Below, piece by piece: positions 51,180-63,480 of a stretch of 64,000 nt of DNA; within the stretch, counting starts at the first letter, position 1, and each line of letters starts with the position of its first letter. The notes beneath the pieces are model-generated. The model saw nothing but the letters and a program-made list of their open reading frames with translations. It did no database searches and had not been told where the DNA came from. The translations under genes and the position numbers were made by a program. The stretch is from Escallonia rubra (taxonomy: Eukaryota > Streptophyta > Magnoliopsida > Escalloniales > Escalloniaceae). The stretch is taken from contig JAVXUO010002905.1 in NCBI GenBank assembly GCA_033065855.1, forward strand, positions 310,001 through 374,000, written 5' to 3'.

Positions 51180-52600
51180 GATCAGCAACAGTTAAAGATG
51201 CTAGGATTTAGAAGTGTAAAGCTTTGGCCTCTTACTATTATCAAGATACCAAATGTTAGGATCATCGAGAGGGAGCACAGTGTTAGGATCATCAAACAAC
51301 AATTTCAATAGCCTAAATCAGGTGTTCAAGCATTTTTTTGTTGTTGAGAGAAGTAGGAAATAGATACCAAAGAAAAAGCGTTTTACGGACGAATGTACAA
51401 GGCCAACGGCCAAGACAAATACAAATTTACAGGAAGAAAACATTAAAGACGATAAGTAGCCGTAGCCACAATAACAGCAATGGTGCGATTCAGGGAGGCG
51501 GAAGAGGCTGCAAACCACCAAACCATACCGGCTTGAACTCCTGACCTGAAAGTACGATTGTATCTGAATCTAGGACTTCAATGTTTACTCGCACACAAGA
51601 CCATTGGGATCTCTGTTGCAGTTGGATATATCTTTATCCTTTTTCATGGTTTCCTAGTTTCTACAAATAAGTACTTGCAAATCTATTGTTCATGTAATGC
51701 TGCCCATTTGAGCCGTGATTAATAAGATTCCCCATGTATTTAGAAAAATGTGATGTTGGGCTTTGCATAGCTAAAGCTAATACGGAGTAATTTTTAAACC
51801 CTTTTTTGGGGTCACCTTTACGTTTTTCTGATAAGCTTGGGCCAGGCTTAGAATAAATTTGGGCCTTTTGTTCTCAAAACCCGGGCTAACAAAGATCATG
51901 ATATCTTTAATTTACTTTAGTGCAACTTTGACTCTTCGAGCCGGAGAAAAATTTGGGCAAGCCCAACTTTTGGACGACAGAAGACGAGCCCAACGTTTGC
52001 CCAAGTAAAGATTTGTCAAATTGACTCCTCACGTTTGATTTGTCAAATTATTTTCAAATAAATACATCAAAATGTCTTTAAAATGTCCAAAAAGGTCCAA
52101 ACAAAATTTATTTTCTTCATGCATTTTAATTTACTTAAATCTACTCAATAAAACAAATATTTTACATGTTTTTGTTACTTCCGGTTCTGGATCAAGATGT
52201 CTTGCATCGCGACATGAACGAGTCACTTAACAAAGATTTGTCTAATAAAATACTTAGGTCTCTCAAAAAACTTTAATGCCATGATTACATCAACTTTAAC
52301 AACAAATTGCAAGTTTTAATACGACTATATATACGGGCGCGCGCGTGTACAGGCATACATATAAATACTTTTTCATGGATTGACCACACAACTTGAGAGC
52401 TTTTATTGATTGAAAAAGGTCAAAAACGCAACCTTTCCTTCTTACATTCAAGTTCTACAACTCCCATTCCTCAATACTACTTACTGATCACACCACACAC
52501 TCAGAACTCAGAAGCCATACATGCACATTGCTTTATTGGGCTTTCACGGACTCAAGTACTCATCATAGACGCCATATATAGATGGGGAATGGGGTGCAAA
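51180..52600. other. Intergenic, no gene seen
   Basis: AT-rich. The last 200 bases are presumably the 3' UTR and flank of the minus-strand sHSP gene. Confidence 0.4.
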
Positions 52601-52611
52601 AAGCAAAATAC

Positions 52612-53100
52612 TCAGCCAGAGATGTCGATGGCCTTCACATCCGGCTTCTTCACCTCCTCCTTTGGGACAGTGACAGTCAGCACACCGTTCTCCATGGCAG
52701 CCTTCACCTGATCCACCTTAGCGTTCTCCGGCAGCCTGAAGCGGCGGAGGAACCTCCCGCTGCTCCTCTCCACGCGGTGCCACTTGTCGTTCTTCTCTTC
52801 CTTCTCTTTGCTCCTCTGTCCGCTGATCTGGAGCACTCTGCCTTCCTCGACCTCCACCTTAACCTCCTCCTTCTTCAGCCCCGGCAGGTCCGCCTTGAAC
52901 ACGTGCGCCTCCGGCGTCTCCTTCCAGTCGATCCTCGTGTTGGCCACTGCCGCCGTGTCGCTGGCGAATTCCGAGCGAGGGGCTGAGAGAGCGCCGCCGG
53001 TGACGGGGAAGTCCTGAAAAGGATCCCAGATATCAAGAGAAAAGGGGTCGAAGATGTTGCTTCGTCGACCACCGAAGAAGCTGCTTGGAATCAGCGACAT
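52612..53100 (-). CDS. Class I cytosolic small heat shock protein (about 18 kDa), 162 aa, intronless
   Basis: ATP-independent chaperone that forms oligomers and holds unfolding proteins during heat stress. It starts [20 protein letters not shown], the class I signature. The alpha-crystallin domain spans about residues 54-147: [20 protein letters not shown] (consensus II) and [20 protein letters not shown] (consensus I with the GVLTVTVPK strand). The C terminus VKAIDISG carries the I-x-I motif (158-160) used in dimer contacts. It is intronless, as usual for this class. The ATG at 53100 is chosen from family conservation; the frame stays open upstream into the leader but that part is not conserved. 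High GC (about 60 percent) contrasts with the surroundings, normal for sHSP genes. Confidence 0.97.
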   Translation of the reverse strand: MSLIPSSFFGGRRSNIFDPFSLDIWDPFQDFPVTGGALSAPRSEFASDTAAVANTRIDWKETPEAHVFKADLPGLKKEEVKVEVEEGRVLQISGQRSKEKEEKNDKWHRVERSSGRFLRRFRLPENAKVDQVKAAMENGVLTVTVPKEEVKKPDVKAIDISG

Positions 53101-53204
53101 GATTCTGCTTTGTTTGTGAAGAACGTGGGGATACTTCGAAGATTGTTTGGGATTTGCAGTGCTCAGTTCTGATGCTTTGATTTGAAAGTGAAGGGAGAGG
53201 AGGG

Positions 53205-53213
53205 TATTTATGG
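53205..53213 (-). promoter_or_regulatory. TATA box of the sHSP gene
   Basis: ccataaata on the minus strand lies about 105 bases before the start codon, leaving a leader of roughly 75 bases. Confidence 0.6.
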
Positions 53214-53281
53214 GCAAGGTGAAGGGCAGGTTCGTCAACATAAACTTTAATGCGTCGAAGTGAGTGGTATGTTCGTGAGGT

Positions 53282-53310
53282 TTCTGGACAGAAAAGGGAA
53301 AAATCTGGAA
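53282..53310 (-). promoter_or_regulatory. Heat-shock-element-like sites upstream of the sHSP
   Basis: GAA-aa-ATC-tg-GAA at 53298-53310 matches the alternating nGAAn/nTTCn heat shock element with one base off in the middle unit. TTC-tg-GAC at 53282-53289 is a second imperfect pair. They are about 70-105 bases upstream of the TATA box. Heat shock factor binding is inferred from gene class and motif. Confidence 0.5.
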
Positions 53311-55284
53311 CAAGTTATTATTATTTTGATGAAAAATGTTGCTTCACCTGATAACTTATGGAAAGCGATTGAATATTTAAATTATTCTACGGTTCAGAAT
53401 TAATGATTATGCTTAATTAAGACCGTTAAAAATACTACCCCTCATAATTTAACTGTTTAGCCAGAAGCTTTTAAAAATTAATTATCAAATAAGCAAATTT
53501 GTCGTGCTTTTAATATACTAACAAGGGTTCGCTGACACACATAATACATGTACAATATATTAAATAATGAAAAAACAGAAAAAAAGAAAAGACACCTTTA
53601 AATGATTATGAATTTTTAAATATAAATAGTTCCTCTGAAAAAAAAAAAAAATCAATGTAAAAAAAATCAATTTACAAACTACAAAATGAATCGAACTCCA
53701 ACTGCACACACCACAACACAAGAATGCGAGGGATGTAACGTTAAGGGTAAGGTTACATTTTCCAGCTAAAAAGAGATTGAAGGGATGTTTGGAAGCTAGG
53801 AGAAGTTACCAGTTGGGCTAGTGGGCCACCCAAGTTTGAAAGAAAGATAAAAGGTGTATAGCCAAATTCCTGCGATGACCATGACCATTATTACGAAACA
53901 ACTATTCAAAAGTTAGCCGAAATGATTTAAAAACAAATAATTAAATGGATTTAATTGGACATTTACAAGAGACTTCGTCGCTATTGTACTCGCCCTTTAT
54001 AACAACATAGATAATATGGCACAAAAAGGGGGTTTTAAAAAGTGACCAACTACACTTATGGAGGACGATTATTAATCATAGATAATTAGTTTAAATCCCG
54101 TGCTTTACATACGAACATTATATTACGATTATCAAAGTATTAAAATATTTAGAGAGAGTCTGTTTCTACGTCATGTGGTCCAATTCTTGAGGCCCAACCT
54201 CAAATTTGCAATTCCAGTCCACGTGTTTTGTCTTCGTTTCTGTCTCTCGGCTCGCAGCTCTACCCAACGCTGGTTCTCTCATCTCTGAGCTCTCTTTCTC
54301 TCTTCCTTTTCTCTTGTCTTTGATTCAATCTCACAATGGCAGCGACAATCTTCATTCTCTCCTCTTTTTGACTCAATCTCGCCATAGCAGCGACAATCAA
54401 CTATGCAGATAGCGCCGGCTAGCCGGTCTAGTATTTTGACGGTGACGGTGACGGCGACGGCGGCGATCTACTCTTTTTGACGGCGGCAATGACAGTCTAT
54501 GTTAGTCAAGCATCTCTGCTAATTTTGCTTTGATATGTCCCAGTAACTTTGTTATTGATGTTAATTTTGAATTTGGGTCAAAGACGTTTGTAATGGACAC
54601 GTCTTAGATGTTATCTTGATTTAGGGTTTTCTCAAATCTCCTTTTGATTTATCTTCCTTTGGACCCTTATCGGTCTTAGATGTTGTCTTGATTTAGGGTT
54701 TTCTTAAATCTTCTTTTGAGGCATTTATATATGCTTGGGCAACATAATGTGTAATACTTTAGGTGTTGAAGCTACAAAAGTAAAGTTTACGTTTTCTTCT
54801 TTGAGAATTTGATCGGCAAACTTCATGAATATTCAGCAAATGAACTTGGTTGCAATTTTGTTGAATGGAGCAGAGTTCCAGGTCTTCTTTCATCAGTTAA
54901 CCAACATTTTGCACCAAATGGGTTGCTTTGATCAATATCCCGAAAAAGGAAAAAAAAAAGTTCAATGATTTCCATCAAATCATCTTTCAAGCATTGGGCT
55001 GTTGGCAACTTTTGCTGTAGAAAATTTGGCACGATCCGTCCTTTGTTTCCTAAAACACGAGCGGGCTTTTCAAAATTTTTGCAAAAACTTGTATCTCTAA
55101 AAAAATTCGTTTAACGTAACCAGGGTGAAGTTCTTCAGGTTTTATGAAAGAAAAACCTTAGATGTTGAAGATGCTTTAGGTGAAGATCTCACTTCTGTTG
55201 TCTTTTTGTGTTTGTACCAAGTGGTTAGCAGCTAAATGAATGGAACTTACTGTCTTGACCATTTTTCATCAAGTGAAAAATCTT
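53311..55284. other. Intergenic, no gene seen
   Basis: Mainly AT-rich. A T/C-rich and GC-rich patch at 54200-54500 (ctctctttctctcttcc, ggtgacggcgacggcgg) looks like a leader or promoter but no coding exon follows. Confidence 0.35.
54604..54730. repeat. Short tandem duplication
   Basis: About 45 bases with tcttgatttagggttttct occur twice (near 54604 and 54675), period about 71. Confidence 0.7.
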
Positions 55285-55475
55285 TCTACCACGAAAGATT
55301 TTCATCCTGTAGCCTGCTGTAACATCATCTATAAAGTCTTATCAATGATCTTAGCGACCAGATACTGAAAGGAGTATGGCTTACTTTATTGGTAGGAGAA
55401 AATCTGTCTCTAAGCATATTGTTGACAATATTCTTCCTATGCAAGGACTGCTTCAAGGCTATCAAGCTGATACGG
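55285..55475 (+). pseudogene. LINE reverse-transcriptase remnant
   Basis: The plus strand encodes HPVACCNIIYKVLSMILATR and, after a stop and frameshift, GRRKSVSKHIVDNILPMQGL. These match two consecutive blocks of plant L1-type reverse transcriptases (normally P-I-S-C-C-N-x-x-Y-K and D-N-I-L-L-x-x-E). The region is short and broken, so only a fossil remains. Confidence 0.6.
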
Positions 55476-56455
55476 GTAAAGCCAAGATGTGCACCAAGAT
55501 CAACATTGTTTCCCCAGGAAAACAATTGAAGTTGGGAATCTTGTTTCCAAAGTCGAATCCCTAGAAAAAAATTCTAAAAAAGGCATGCTAACACATTGTT
55601 TTTCTCGCCAAAAGGTAAACTGAAATGAAAATACTAGTCCCCTCAGGGTCTTAGTGATCCAGGCCTTTACATGTATGTGTTAGCTCTTTGAATATTTTCT
55701 TCATTAGCATGTGTTTGTATTTGTCTGTTAGATGTCAAATGATGAATTTGCGTGAATGGATGTTTGATTTAGGTGTGTGAGAGCATGTAAAGGAATAAGC
55801 AGCCAGATCATGTACCAGAAATATTGGCAGCATTTTTCTGGACAGTACCAGCTCTTTTCAACCATGTGAGTTCACTTCTTGTAATCTGTACTGCCAGCAC
55901 ATTGGACAACATATTGCCAAAAGGGATGATGATCGATGTCGATCCAAGTAAGCAAACAACTGACTCTTCATTTTTTTTTGTGGTTAACCAAATATGCTCA
56001 GAACAAGTTGACTTCTATAGTACTGCTGTTCTACTTACATGATGTATCATGTTGTTTGCCATCCTTTTGCAAGTTTGAATGAAGTTTGACAAGTTGCTGT
56101 TTGCAAATACGGAAAATACTGAAAATTATACTGCGAGAAGGTTCCCTACATGATTGTACCTGGAGTTTATTGAGACTACGTATGTTTCTTTACGACAATA
56201 ACGTTATGACACAAGATGGTAATTTGTACAAAGGGTGACGTGGTGCTTATAATTTGTACTAAGTTTGCATATGATCTAGCTGCTTATTCCTTTACATGAC
56301 GGTTTTTCTAGTACATTTGTTGATTTTGGTCTTGTGTCATGAGATTTTGGACACAGGTGTATACTTAATGTGTGCAACTCAACATTTGTATGGGCTTTTC
56401 TATCAAGCATTAGTTTCTATCAAGCAATGTAGAGAATTTGGTTAAGTAAGAGCCC
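55476..56455. other. Intergenic, no gene seen
   Basis: Short ORFs only. It may include further decayed LINE sequence. Confidence 0.35.
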
Positions 56456-58250
56456 ATCCCACCTAGGGGTGCAACTTAGAGGGGTTGGATTGGTTTTCAG
56501 CCCAACCCGAGAAAATCCAACCTTTTAAAAGCCCATCTCAACTCAACCCACCCAACCCAAGTAAAAATGCTATGGTTCGGGTTTCAACCCAACCCAATCC
56601 AACTGATATCTAATTAATTTTTTTGTTTCATTCGTAAATGAATAATTTTCTTCAACGCGTCTCATTATCTAAAAACTAACATTACTCACATTTGACTTAT
56701 AGATAATACTTTAATCTTTGATAAATAAAAAGTTTCATTTATCTCCAAAAGATAAAATATGATATTATAAAGAAAATTTTCTAGATTAATCAGTAAACAA
56801 ACACATAGCTTAGGCATTAAAGACAACTAATAAACTCTAGTCTAATTAAAAAGTACTATACTCTTCCTTAAAGGAGTAAGATAAATGGACATCAACATTT
56901 GTAGAGGGAGAAAACAAGTAATAAGCTATAATACTTCATACAGTAAAACCCCTCTCACTTCAATTCATCCATATCTTTAAACAACATGAAAAGTAAAAAA
57001 CATTAACAAAAAGTTTCACCATTATGAAAGAAGAAATAAAATCCCAAGACTTGTGAAGACACCAATTGTTGCAAGCTGACTTGGTAATTGTTGCCTCCTC
57101 GTGCACACAAAAAAAATGAAAGAAAAATTCAAAGGAATCTGTCAAATGAAGGGATTCCCAAGTCTAGTGCAGTGTTACAATATAAGTTCATGCTTGCCAA
57201 ACACACTGTAAACCAACACTTTATAATAGTATGTGCAATGGATGAACCTCATAAGTTGTCTCTAAGTACCCTGTAAATTCTTTGTAAACCTGGGTTATAA
57301 ATGGATGTTAGTGTTACAATCTAAGTAGATTACATATAATAAACTTTCAATCAGTTTAGGCCAGCCTCCCTGAACAATGTTAGATGCCAATTGTGGAAAA
57401 AAACTATCTGAATAGTAAGGAGAAACCACTATGATCTTATGTGTACAGAGAAGCTCTAAAAACCAACACAGTAGACAGTGGCCTACGCGCCTGGGATTGG
57501 ATATAATTTCTTAGGCATAATCTAATTAAGCACAGTACGTGCTTAAGTCAGCTTTATAACAGGTTCATGTGTTGACCAAAAAGTTACTGCAGATGTAGGG
57601 TGGGGGAGGGTAAATGTAAGCAACCTTGCCCATGCAATTGCAGAGAGGCTGTCTGAGTTTCAAACCCAAAAACATCATCATGGAGCAAACCCTTCCGTTG
57701 CACCAAAGCTCTCACCCTCAATTGAACACAAAAAGTGATAATTCATAAACGCCACCATGAGATGCAAGTAGTTAAGCTAAAAATCATAGTTTGCATCACC
57801 TATCAATAGTTGATACATATGTAAATCGTGTCATCCTTCATACAAGTTAATCGAATTATCGGATGGCCTTGAAAATAAGTATTAATAAAAAGGTGACACC
57901 AACCAAATACGAATTGCAATTTGAGTTAAAGGGAGCAAATAAAAGAAGTTAAACAGTCACCCATATTGTCAATCCTTTTCCATAGACTGCCAAACCAAAA
58001 AGAAACCACCATATCATCATCCTGGGCGATAGACACAAAGAAGACATATCTGGCAACATTGGGGAGTGTCCACTCCCTACATCTTTATAACCCAGGTTTA
58101 ATTAAACAGCTTTCCTTGGCAATGAACCTACAAAAGGTATGTTACAAAGTACAGTTTATCTCAGACAGTTCCTAAAGACATAGTATGGTATGGCCAGTCA
58201 CAAGAAGAATAGCATACCATATCAATGTTTGAATAAAATGAGATACTTTA

Positions 58251-58850
58251 GGCTAGGTTTGACAAAAAAAATTTCCTCTTTTTTCAGTTTTTAAAAACTG
58301 AAAAAATTGGTAACCATTTTTTTTTCAGTTTAAAAACCAGTTTTTAAACTGAAGAGTAAAAAACTCCAGAAACTGGTTTTTTTTTTCACTTTTGGTTTTT
58401 TTTTCTTAGACCACCACCACCACCCTCCCACCGCCGGCAGCCACCTCAGGCGACCACCGCCGGCCGCCGGCGACCACCTCCGGCCGCTGGTGACCACCGC
58501 CGGAGACTGCCGGCAGCCACCTCCGGCCGCCGGAGACTGCCGACTGCCACCTCCGGCCGCCGGCGACTGCCGGCAGCCACCTCCGGCCGCCGGCGACTGC
58601 CGACAGCCACCTCTGGCCACCACCACCACCACCGGTCACCACCGCTACACTCCACCACCGCCACCGCAAACCACCATAAAATAAAAAGTCAAAATAAAAA
58701 GGTTACCAAACACCCCAAAAAAAAAAAACTAAAAACAAAAGGGATTATCAAACACCCACTTGTTTTTATAAAAAAAAATAAATTAAGCTGCTTTTTAAAA
58801 AACTGCTCTTTAAAAACTGAAAACCAAATTTTTTTTTTGTCAAACGAACC
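58251..58850. mobile_element. Non-autonomous GC-cored transposable element, copy D, nested in the hAT
   Basis: The ends ggctaggtttgacaaaaaaa and (reverse complement) ggttcgtttgacaaaaaaaa match copy C. The AT arms with cagtttaaaaaccagttttt are nearly the same. The core has the same ccggccgccgg minisatellite in a different arrangement, with added gactgccg units. No clear target duplication was found. It sits downstream of the transposase stop codon. Confidence 0.75.
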
Positions 58851-58906
58851 CAATTAACCAATAAAGTTGACTTACACTCTTGAACTAGCATCAACATTCT
58901 TTTGTA

Positions 58907-61059
58907 CTACTTGTCTGATTTGTTAGAGTGAGTGTTGCAAATCGCTTCCACAAGTGCTACAAAAAAAAAATGATAAATCACAAAAAAGGGACAAATATTT
59001 ATGTTCACAAATAAACTATAAAAAACAAACATATACAGTAGTTGACTTACAAGAATCCACATTTTCAAGTTCTTCTAATTGTTCTTCAACACAAATTTGG
59101 GTCGATGGACTCCTCAACCAATCCTGCGTGCACAGTAAACACTCGACAACTCGTGGAGTCAATAAACTACGAAATGAATCAAGGATTCGTCCCCCCGTAC
59201 TAAATGCTGACTCTGAAGCCATGGTCGATATAGGAATAGCCAAAATATCACGAGCCATAAGGGATAGAACATGATACGTGGGAGATTTTAGCTTCCACCA
59301 AGCCAAAATATCAAAGTTAGGAGTACTAGCCTCAACATCCTCGCCCAAATATCGTTCCCACTCGGACTTCATATTCAAACTCTCCTCTAATTTTAGAAAC
59401 TTTTGCCACTCTCTAGTATGTTGATCCACATCCATATCAGAACATATGTCCTCCATCTGAGCATTCTTGCCACTTTGAAACTTGTCCACATTATTTCCCA
59501 TAACTACAGGCGAATAGTGTCCATAGAGTCGATCCATGAGAGACTTATAGCCATCAAGTACTTTCTTTTGGTCACAAGTAGGATAGTACTTTGCGAGACT
59601 AAACTTCACATATTTTAGCTTACAACAAGGATCTAAAATCACTGCAATGATATATCAACAACGGATTGATTTTTTCAATGCTACATTATTTGTCAAATTT
59701 CTTCCTCATTTTCTGTGCCATACTTCTAAAAAAATCATTTTCGGTACCCGCCCAACTGGAGATAAGTACTTGGATTCTATTCATCTCACGAAAATAAATA
59801 TTAGAAGTCACATACTTAGCCCTAGATACTCCATTGGTTGCAACATAAAATTGCTCCAAGAAAGTGGTAAGACTTTTCACTGTCATCCAATCTTCTTCCA
59901 CAACGATGTGACCTACCTCGACTATGAAATTACGATCATGCTCCTCTAACCTCTCAAACACCCTTTGATATTCAAGCGCGATGGTCAACATAAGATAAGT
60001 TGAATTCCACCGTGTTTGAACATCCAAACACAAAGACCTCTTGGCTAACCATTTCTTCCTCAGCACATTGTTTAAAAACTTGCAATCGAGATGGAGAACT
60101 TCTCACATATTTCACATAATCTCTTACACGCAACACCAACTCTTTGACTTCCTCAATCCGTTTTCTCACAATTAAGTTCAAAACATGCGCAAAGCATTTA
60201 ACATGCATACATTCTCCATCCAATAACGACTCATACTTTCTAGCAAATTCAACTTTCAATTTCAAAAGTGCAACATCATTTGAAGAAGCATTATCCACAG
60301 TAATTGTACAAACTCTATTACGGAGTCCCCATTCTTTTAAGCATGTCATAATAGCTTGTGCAATGTTTTCGCCCTTATGTGGAGTAGGAAGTACACAAAG
60401 ATTGATAATTCTTTTCTGTAACCTCCAATTCTTGTCGATATAATGTGCTGTCAAGCACATATATCCAAGAGTTCGAATAGAAGTCCATAAATCTGTTGTG
60501 AAACACACAAAACATAATTTTCAAAGATTTTCTTGAGCACAGTTTTCTCACTCATATATATGGATATGCAATCTTTTGTGATTGTAGTCCGTGAAACAAG
60601 CTGAAATTCAGGTCGCAATGCATTCACAAACCTTTTAAACCCCTCTTTCTCCATAAAACTAAAGGGTAATTCATCAATTATTATCATGCAAGCAAGCTCC
60701 TTTCGACAAAAGTCCTGATTAAAAGTCGACCTCGACCCAACAATGCTTTGGTCAGTATTGTTGGTTGATGAGTGAGATGCAAGCGATTTTTGGTATTCTT
60801 TACAACTATTATAGACATGCCTTATGAGTGTACTAGTTCCAAAACTCCCCTTATCATTGCACCTCACAAACACTCTTCCACAATACTTACAAACTGCTTC
60901 AATAACTAGACCTTCATCATTTTTCACCTTATCATAATGATCCCAAACATGAGATGATGTCGCATAAGTTTTTTTGCGTTTACCTTTACCCATGCCGCTG
61001 CGATTTCTATCTTTAGGGCTCACCACGAAACCAGATGTTGTAGAGTTGCTTTCATCCAT
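58907..61059 (-). pseudogene. hAT transposase (BED finger, hAT dimerisation domain), inactivated
   Basis: From the ATG at 61059 the first frame encodes a BED zinc finger (SHVWDHYDKV, AVCKYCGRVFV, TLIRHVYNSC). The next holds the RNase-H-like core (CFTTDLWTSIRTLGYMCLTA, TVDNASSNDVAL, HVKCFAHVLNLIV), then CLDVQTRWNSTYLML, then the C-terminal dimerisation domain (DILAWWK, LMARDILAIPISTMASESAF, STGGRILD). The final exon (58956-58907) follows a GT-AG intron and ends TAG. The frame is broken near 60515, near 60060 and near 59660-59690, where there is also a premature stop. The domain order and length are those of RICESLEEPER-type plant hAT transposases, so this was once autonomous and is now dead. 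Confidence 0.9.
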
Positions 61060-62057
61060 AAGTATTGAACAAGAATGCTCATGCTTGGAAGAAGAGAAAA
61101 AGTGATCAGCTCATGATCGACGTGTTTGATGCAACCTGTGCTAATATTATCTAACATCATACTGGTGCATATAAATTGGAGCACAAGTAGTATCACGAAA
61201 GCCTAAAAAGGTGAAGATGATCTAGGCTATTGTTAGATGACAAAACATGTCAGTGCTTTTTAGGGTAAGGTAACGAAAGAGGGGGTAGGCTTCATGCTCT
61301 TCTTATGTAGACATGTTTCCAGGTTCAACTAATAATATAGCAGAATACAGCTTGCACAGAATGGCGTCACAGTTGCAGAAGGCAAAAACTTGATTAGCAG
61401 CAACAAAACAAGATCATATCCAAAAGGTTGACACAAAGTATAGTAAAGAAAATCATTTATCTGTGGTCAAGTCCTGTTATAGTTATATTGGACTGATAAC
61501 CCTATAATGTTTTCAAATCTATAGAGACTACACAAATAGAATATCACATGATTTCAATACCCCTGTCAAATTGCACAGTATACAAACCATCTGCAGATAA
61601 CTTAGTCACAGCTCTTATCTAATTTCAGTTAGCCCTATCTAAGCTTAAGTCTCCAGAGTTAATGCAACCTTGAATATCTCCTAGAAACATACATAGACCA
61701 ATCAAGATTCATCTAATCTGCTTCTATTTTTAAAAACAAAAACATGGTATCTCGAAAACCAAGTGAATAATAATACCCGTAAATCAAAATTACTAGAAGG
61801 AGCAGTTTCGTCAGGGATTGAACTGGACTGAAGTTGGTCTGAAAATTTTCTTCTCGCTGAGTCGAAGAAAGTTCCGAGATGGAGAGTCGAAGATTTTGAA
61901 GTTTCCCGTGCAACCTTCTCGTTGTGCCTGAGCTACTGAAAAATCCCTATCCTGCTGAGCTGCTGGATGGACACGCTACTCAGGTGGAACCCTAGCAAAA
62001 TCTGATGTTTTCGCCAGAGAAAGTATAATGACGTTTCCCTGGAAAATGCCTTATGTC

Positions 62058-62197
62058 GCCTCTGCCGATAGTCGGGGAAGGAGAATTGATTTGGGGATAG
62101 AACCCTAAATCGGCTAGGGTTAGAACCCTAGAAATTGATTTCGGGGAATTGGGGAAATCGGCTGCCGCCTCTGCCGATAGTCGGGGAAGGAGAATTG
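62058..62197. repeat. 31-bp direct repeat near the hAT right end
   Basis: The unit beginning gcctctgccgatagtcgggg occurs at 62058-62088 and 62167-62197, identical, 109 bases apart. It lies within the 5' part of the hAT element. Confidence 0.85.
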
Positions 62198-62415
62198 TGG
62201 GCTGACTTTGTTTTTTGTTTTGTTTTGTTTGGGTTAGAAGGGTTAGTTTGGTTTTATTGGGCTTAACCCAATTTAATTCATTTTAACAATGACCCAACTC
62301 AGACCAACCCATTTTGTAAATTAGTTAGGCTTGATGGGTTAAAGGTTGTGTATATTTAAGCTGGGTTGGTTAAAGCCCATTCTGACCCAGCCCAAATTGC
62401 AGCCCTAATCTCACC

Positions 62416-62860
62416 CAAGGTTCGGAACGGCTCCATAAGGACCACTTCGGAGAACAACCCACCACTAATTGAAAGGCTCACCAAGTTTTGATTTAGATAA
62501 ATGATGGTGTCAATCAATTTGGAATTTAGTGGTGGATGGAGTTCATGTTAGTGGCTCTGTGTTTATGTGGGCCATGGTTTTTGTACAGTGCGGGTGATGG
62601 TTAACTTAATGGCGACCAAGGAGAGTACAAGACTCTAGATAATTTGTTTGAAGTTGTGTATCCTTAGACAAGGTTTCTCATATTCATTTTCCCTTATCCA
62701 AAAATGCAGTTGCCCGTCTTTTTCCTTGTTTGATTATTGTTAGGAGTCAGTTTAATTTAGTTATACTCTATAATTCAGTTTCCATTTTTATGTATTGATA
62801 AATATATTTGCTCTTATGTGCAGAACTATTCCGTGATATGGCCCTTTTCATCAAACAAAA
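62416..62860. other. Flank between the hAT and PIF/Harbinger elements
   Basis: No gene seen. It may hold the 5' part of the PIF/Harbinger element. Confidence 0.35.
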
Positions 62861-63480
62861 ATGACGAGGATGGCAATATGCGAGCGAAAAAGGAGAAGGT
62901 TAGTTTTACAAGGAATTAGAGTCACCGTGGCATGTTTAGCAATTTGGTATCATGAAAAATATTTTGAGAAACAACCTACTAATGACTTGGAGATGTTAAA
63001 GGAGCAAATATTGATGCGTATATACAACGGAAGTGATGATAATTGCTGTGACCAGCTACATGTAAACAAAAAGTCATTTGCTGAACTTTGTGATATCTTA
63101 CGTAAGAAAGGAGGGTTGCGTGATTGCGGGCGTGTATATGTTGAAGAAGCAGTAGCCATATTTCTACGTGTTCTTGCTCACAATACTAAATTTTGGGTTA
63201 TAAAAAAGGATTTTACATTCGTTCTGGAGAAACTATTAGTATGCAGTTTGGCAGAGTGTTAAAGGCGGTTCTTAAGTTGACGGACGATTATATAAAAGTC
63301 CCGGAGCCAAATTTAGAAGCCGTGGAAGATGAAAAATGGAGATATTTTAAGGTGAGGAAGACAACCTATAAGATTATATACATTTTATATTACTTCTTAT
63401 AGTCGATTTAATATGAAATTTTTTGTGCTTTTACTTAGAATTGTCTTGGAGCCTTAGATGGAACCAGTGTTATAAAAGGC
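62861..63480 (+). pseudogene. PIF/Harbinger transposase (HARBI1-like nuclease), interrupted
   Basis: The first exon (62861-63351) encodes NKKSFAELCDILRKKGGLRD and VYVEEAVAIFLRVLAHNTKF, the N-terminal region of plant DDE_Tnp_4 proteins. It then encodes, after a one-base frameshift near 63205, RSGETISMQFGRVLKAVLKL. A GT-AG intron (63352-63438) leads to NCLGALDGT, which contains the first aspartate of the DDE triad. Just after this, near 63470, the homology stops at a GC-rich repeat array. Frameshift and truncation make it inactive. The host PIF-like family also includes domesticated genes, but the damage here argues against that. Confidence 0.8.

Larger units (their letters stand above)
56464..62407 (-). 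mobile_element. Complete hAT transposon (5.9 kb) with decayed transposase
   Basis: The left terminus taggggtgcaac and the right terminus in reverse complement tagggctgcaat are inverted. They are flanked by 8-bp near-duplications atcccacc (56456-56463) and atctcacc (62408-62415). Subterminal regions at both ends repeat cccaaccc / gggttgg motifs. The transposase gene runs on the minus strand in the middle, and a 600-bp GC-cored element is nested at 58251-58850. Confidence 0.85.

Noticed and set aside
52612..53313. 233-codon reading of the sHSP gene with an extended N terminus
   Set aside because: The extension crosses the TATA box and leader; the conserved class I start MSLIP is at 53100.
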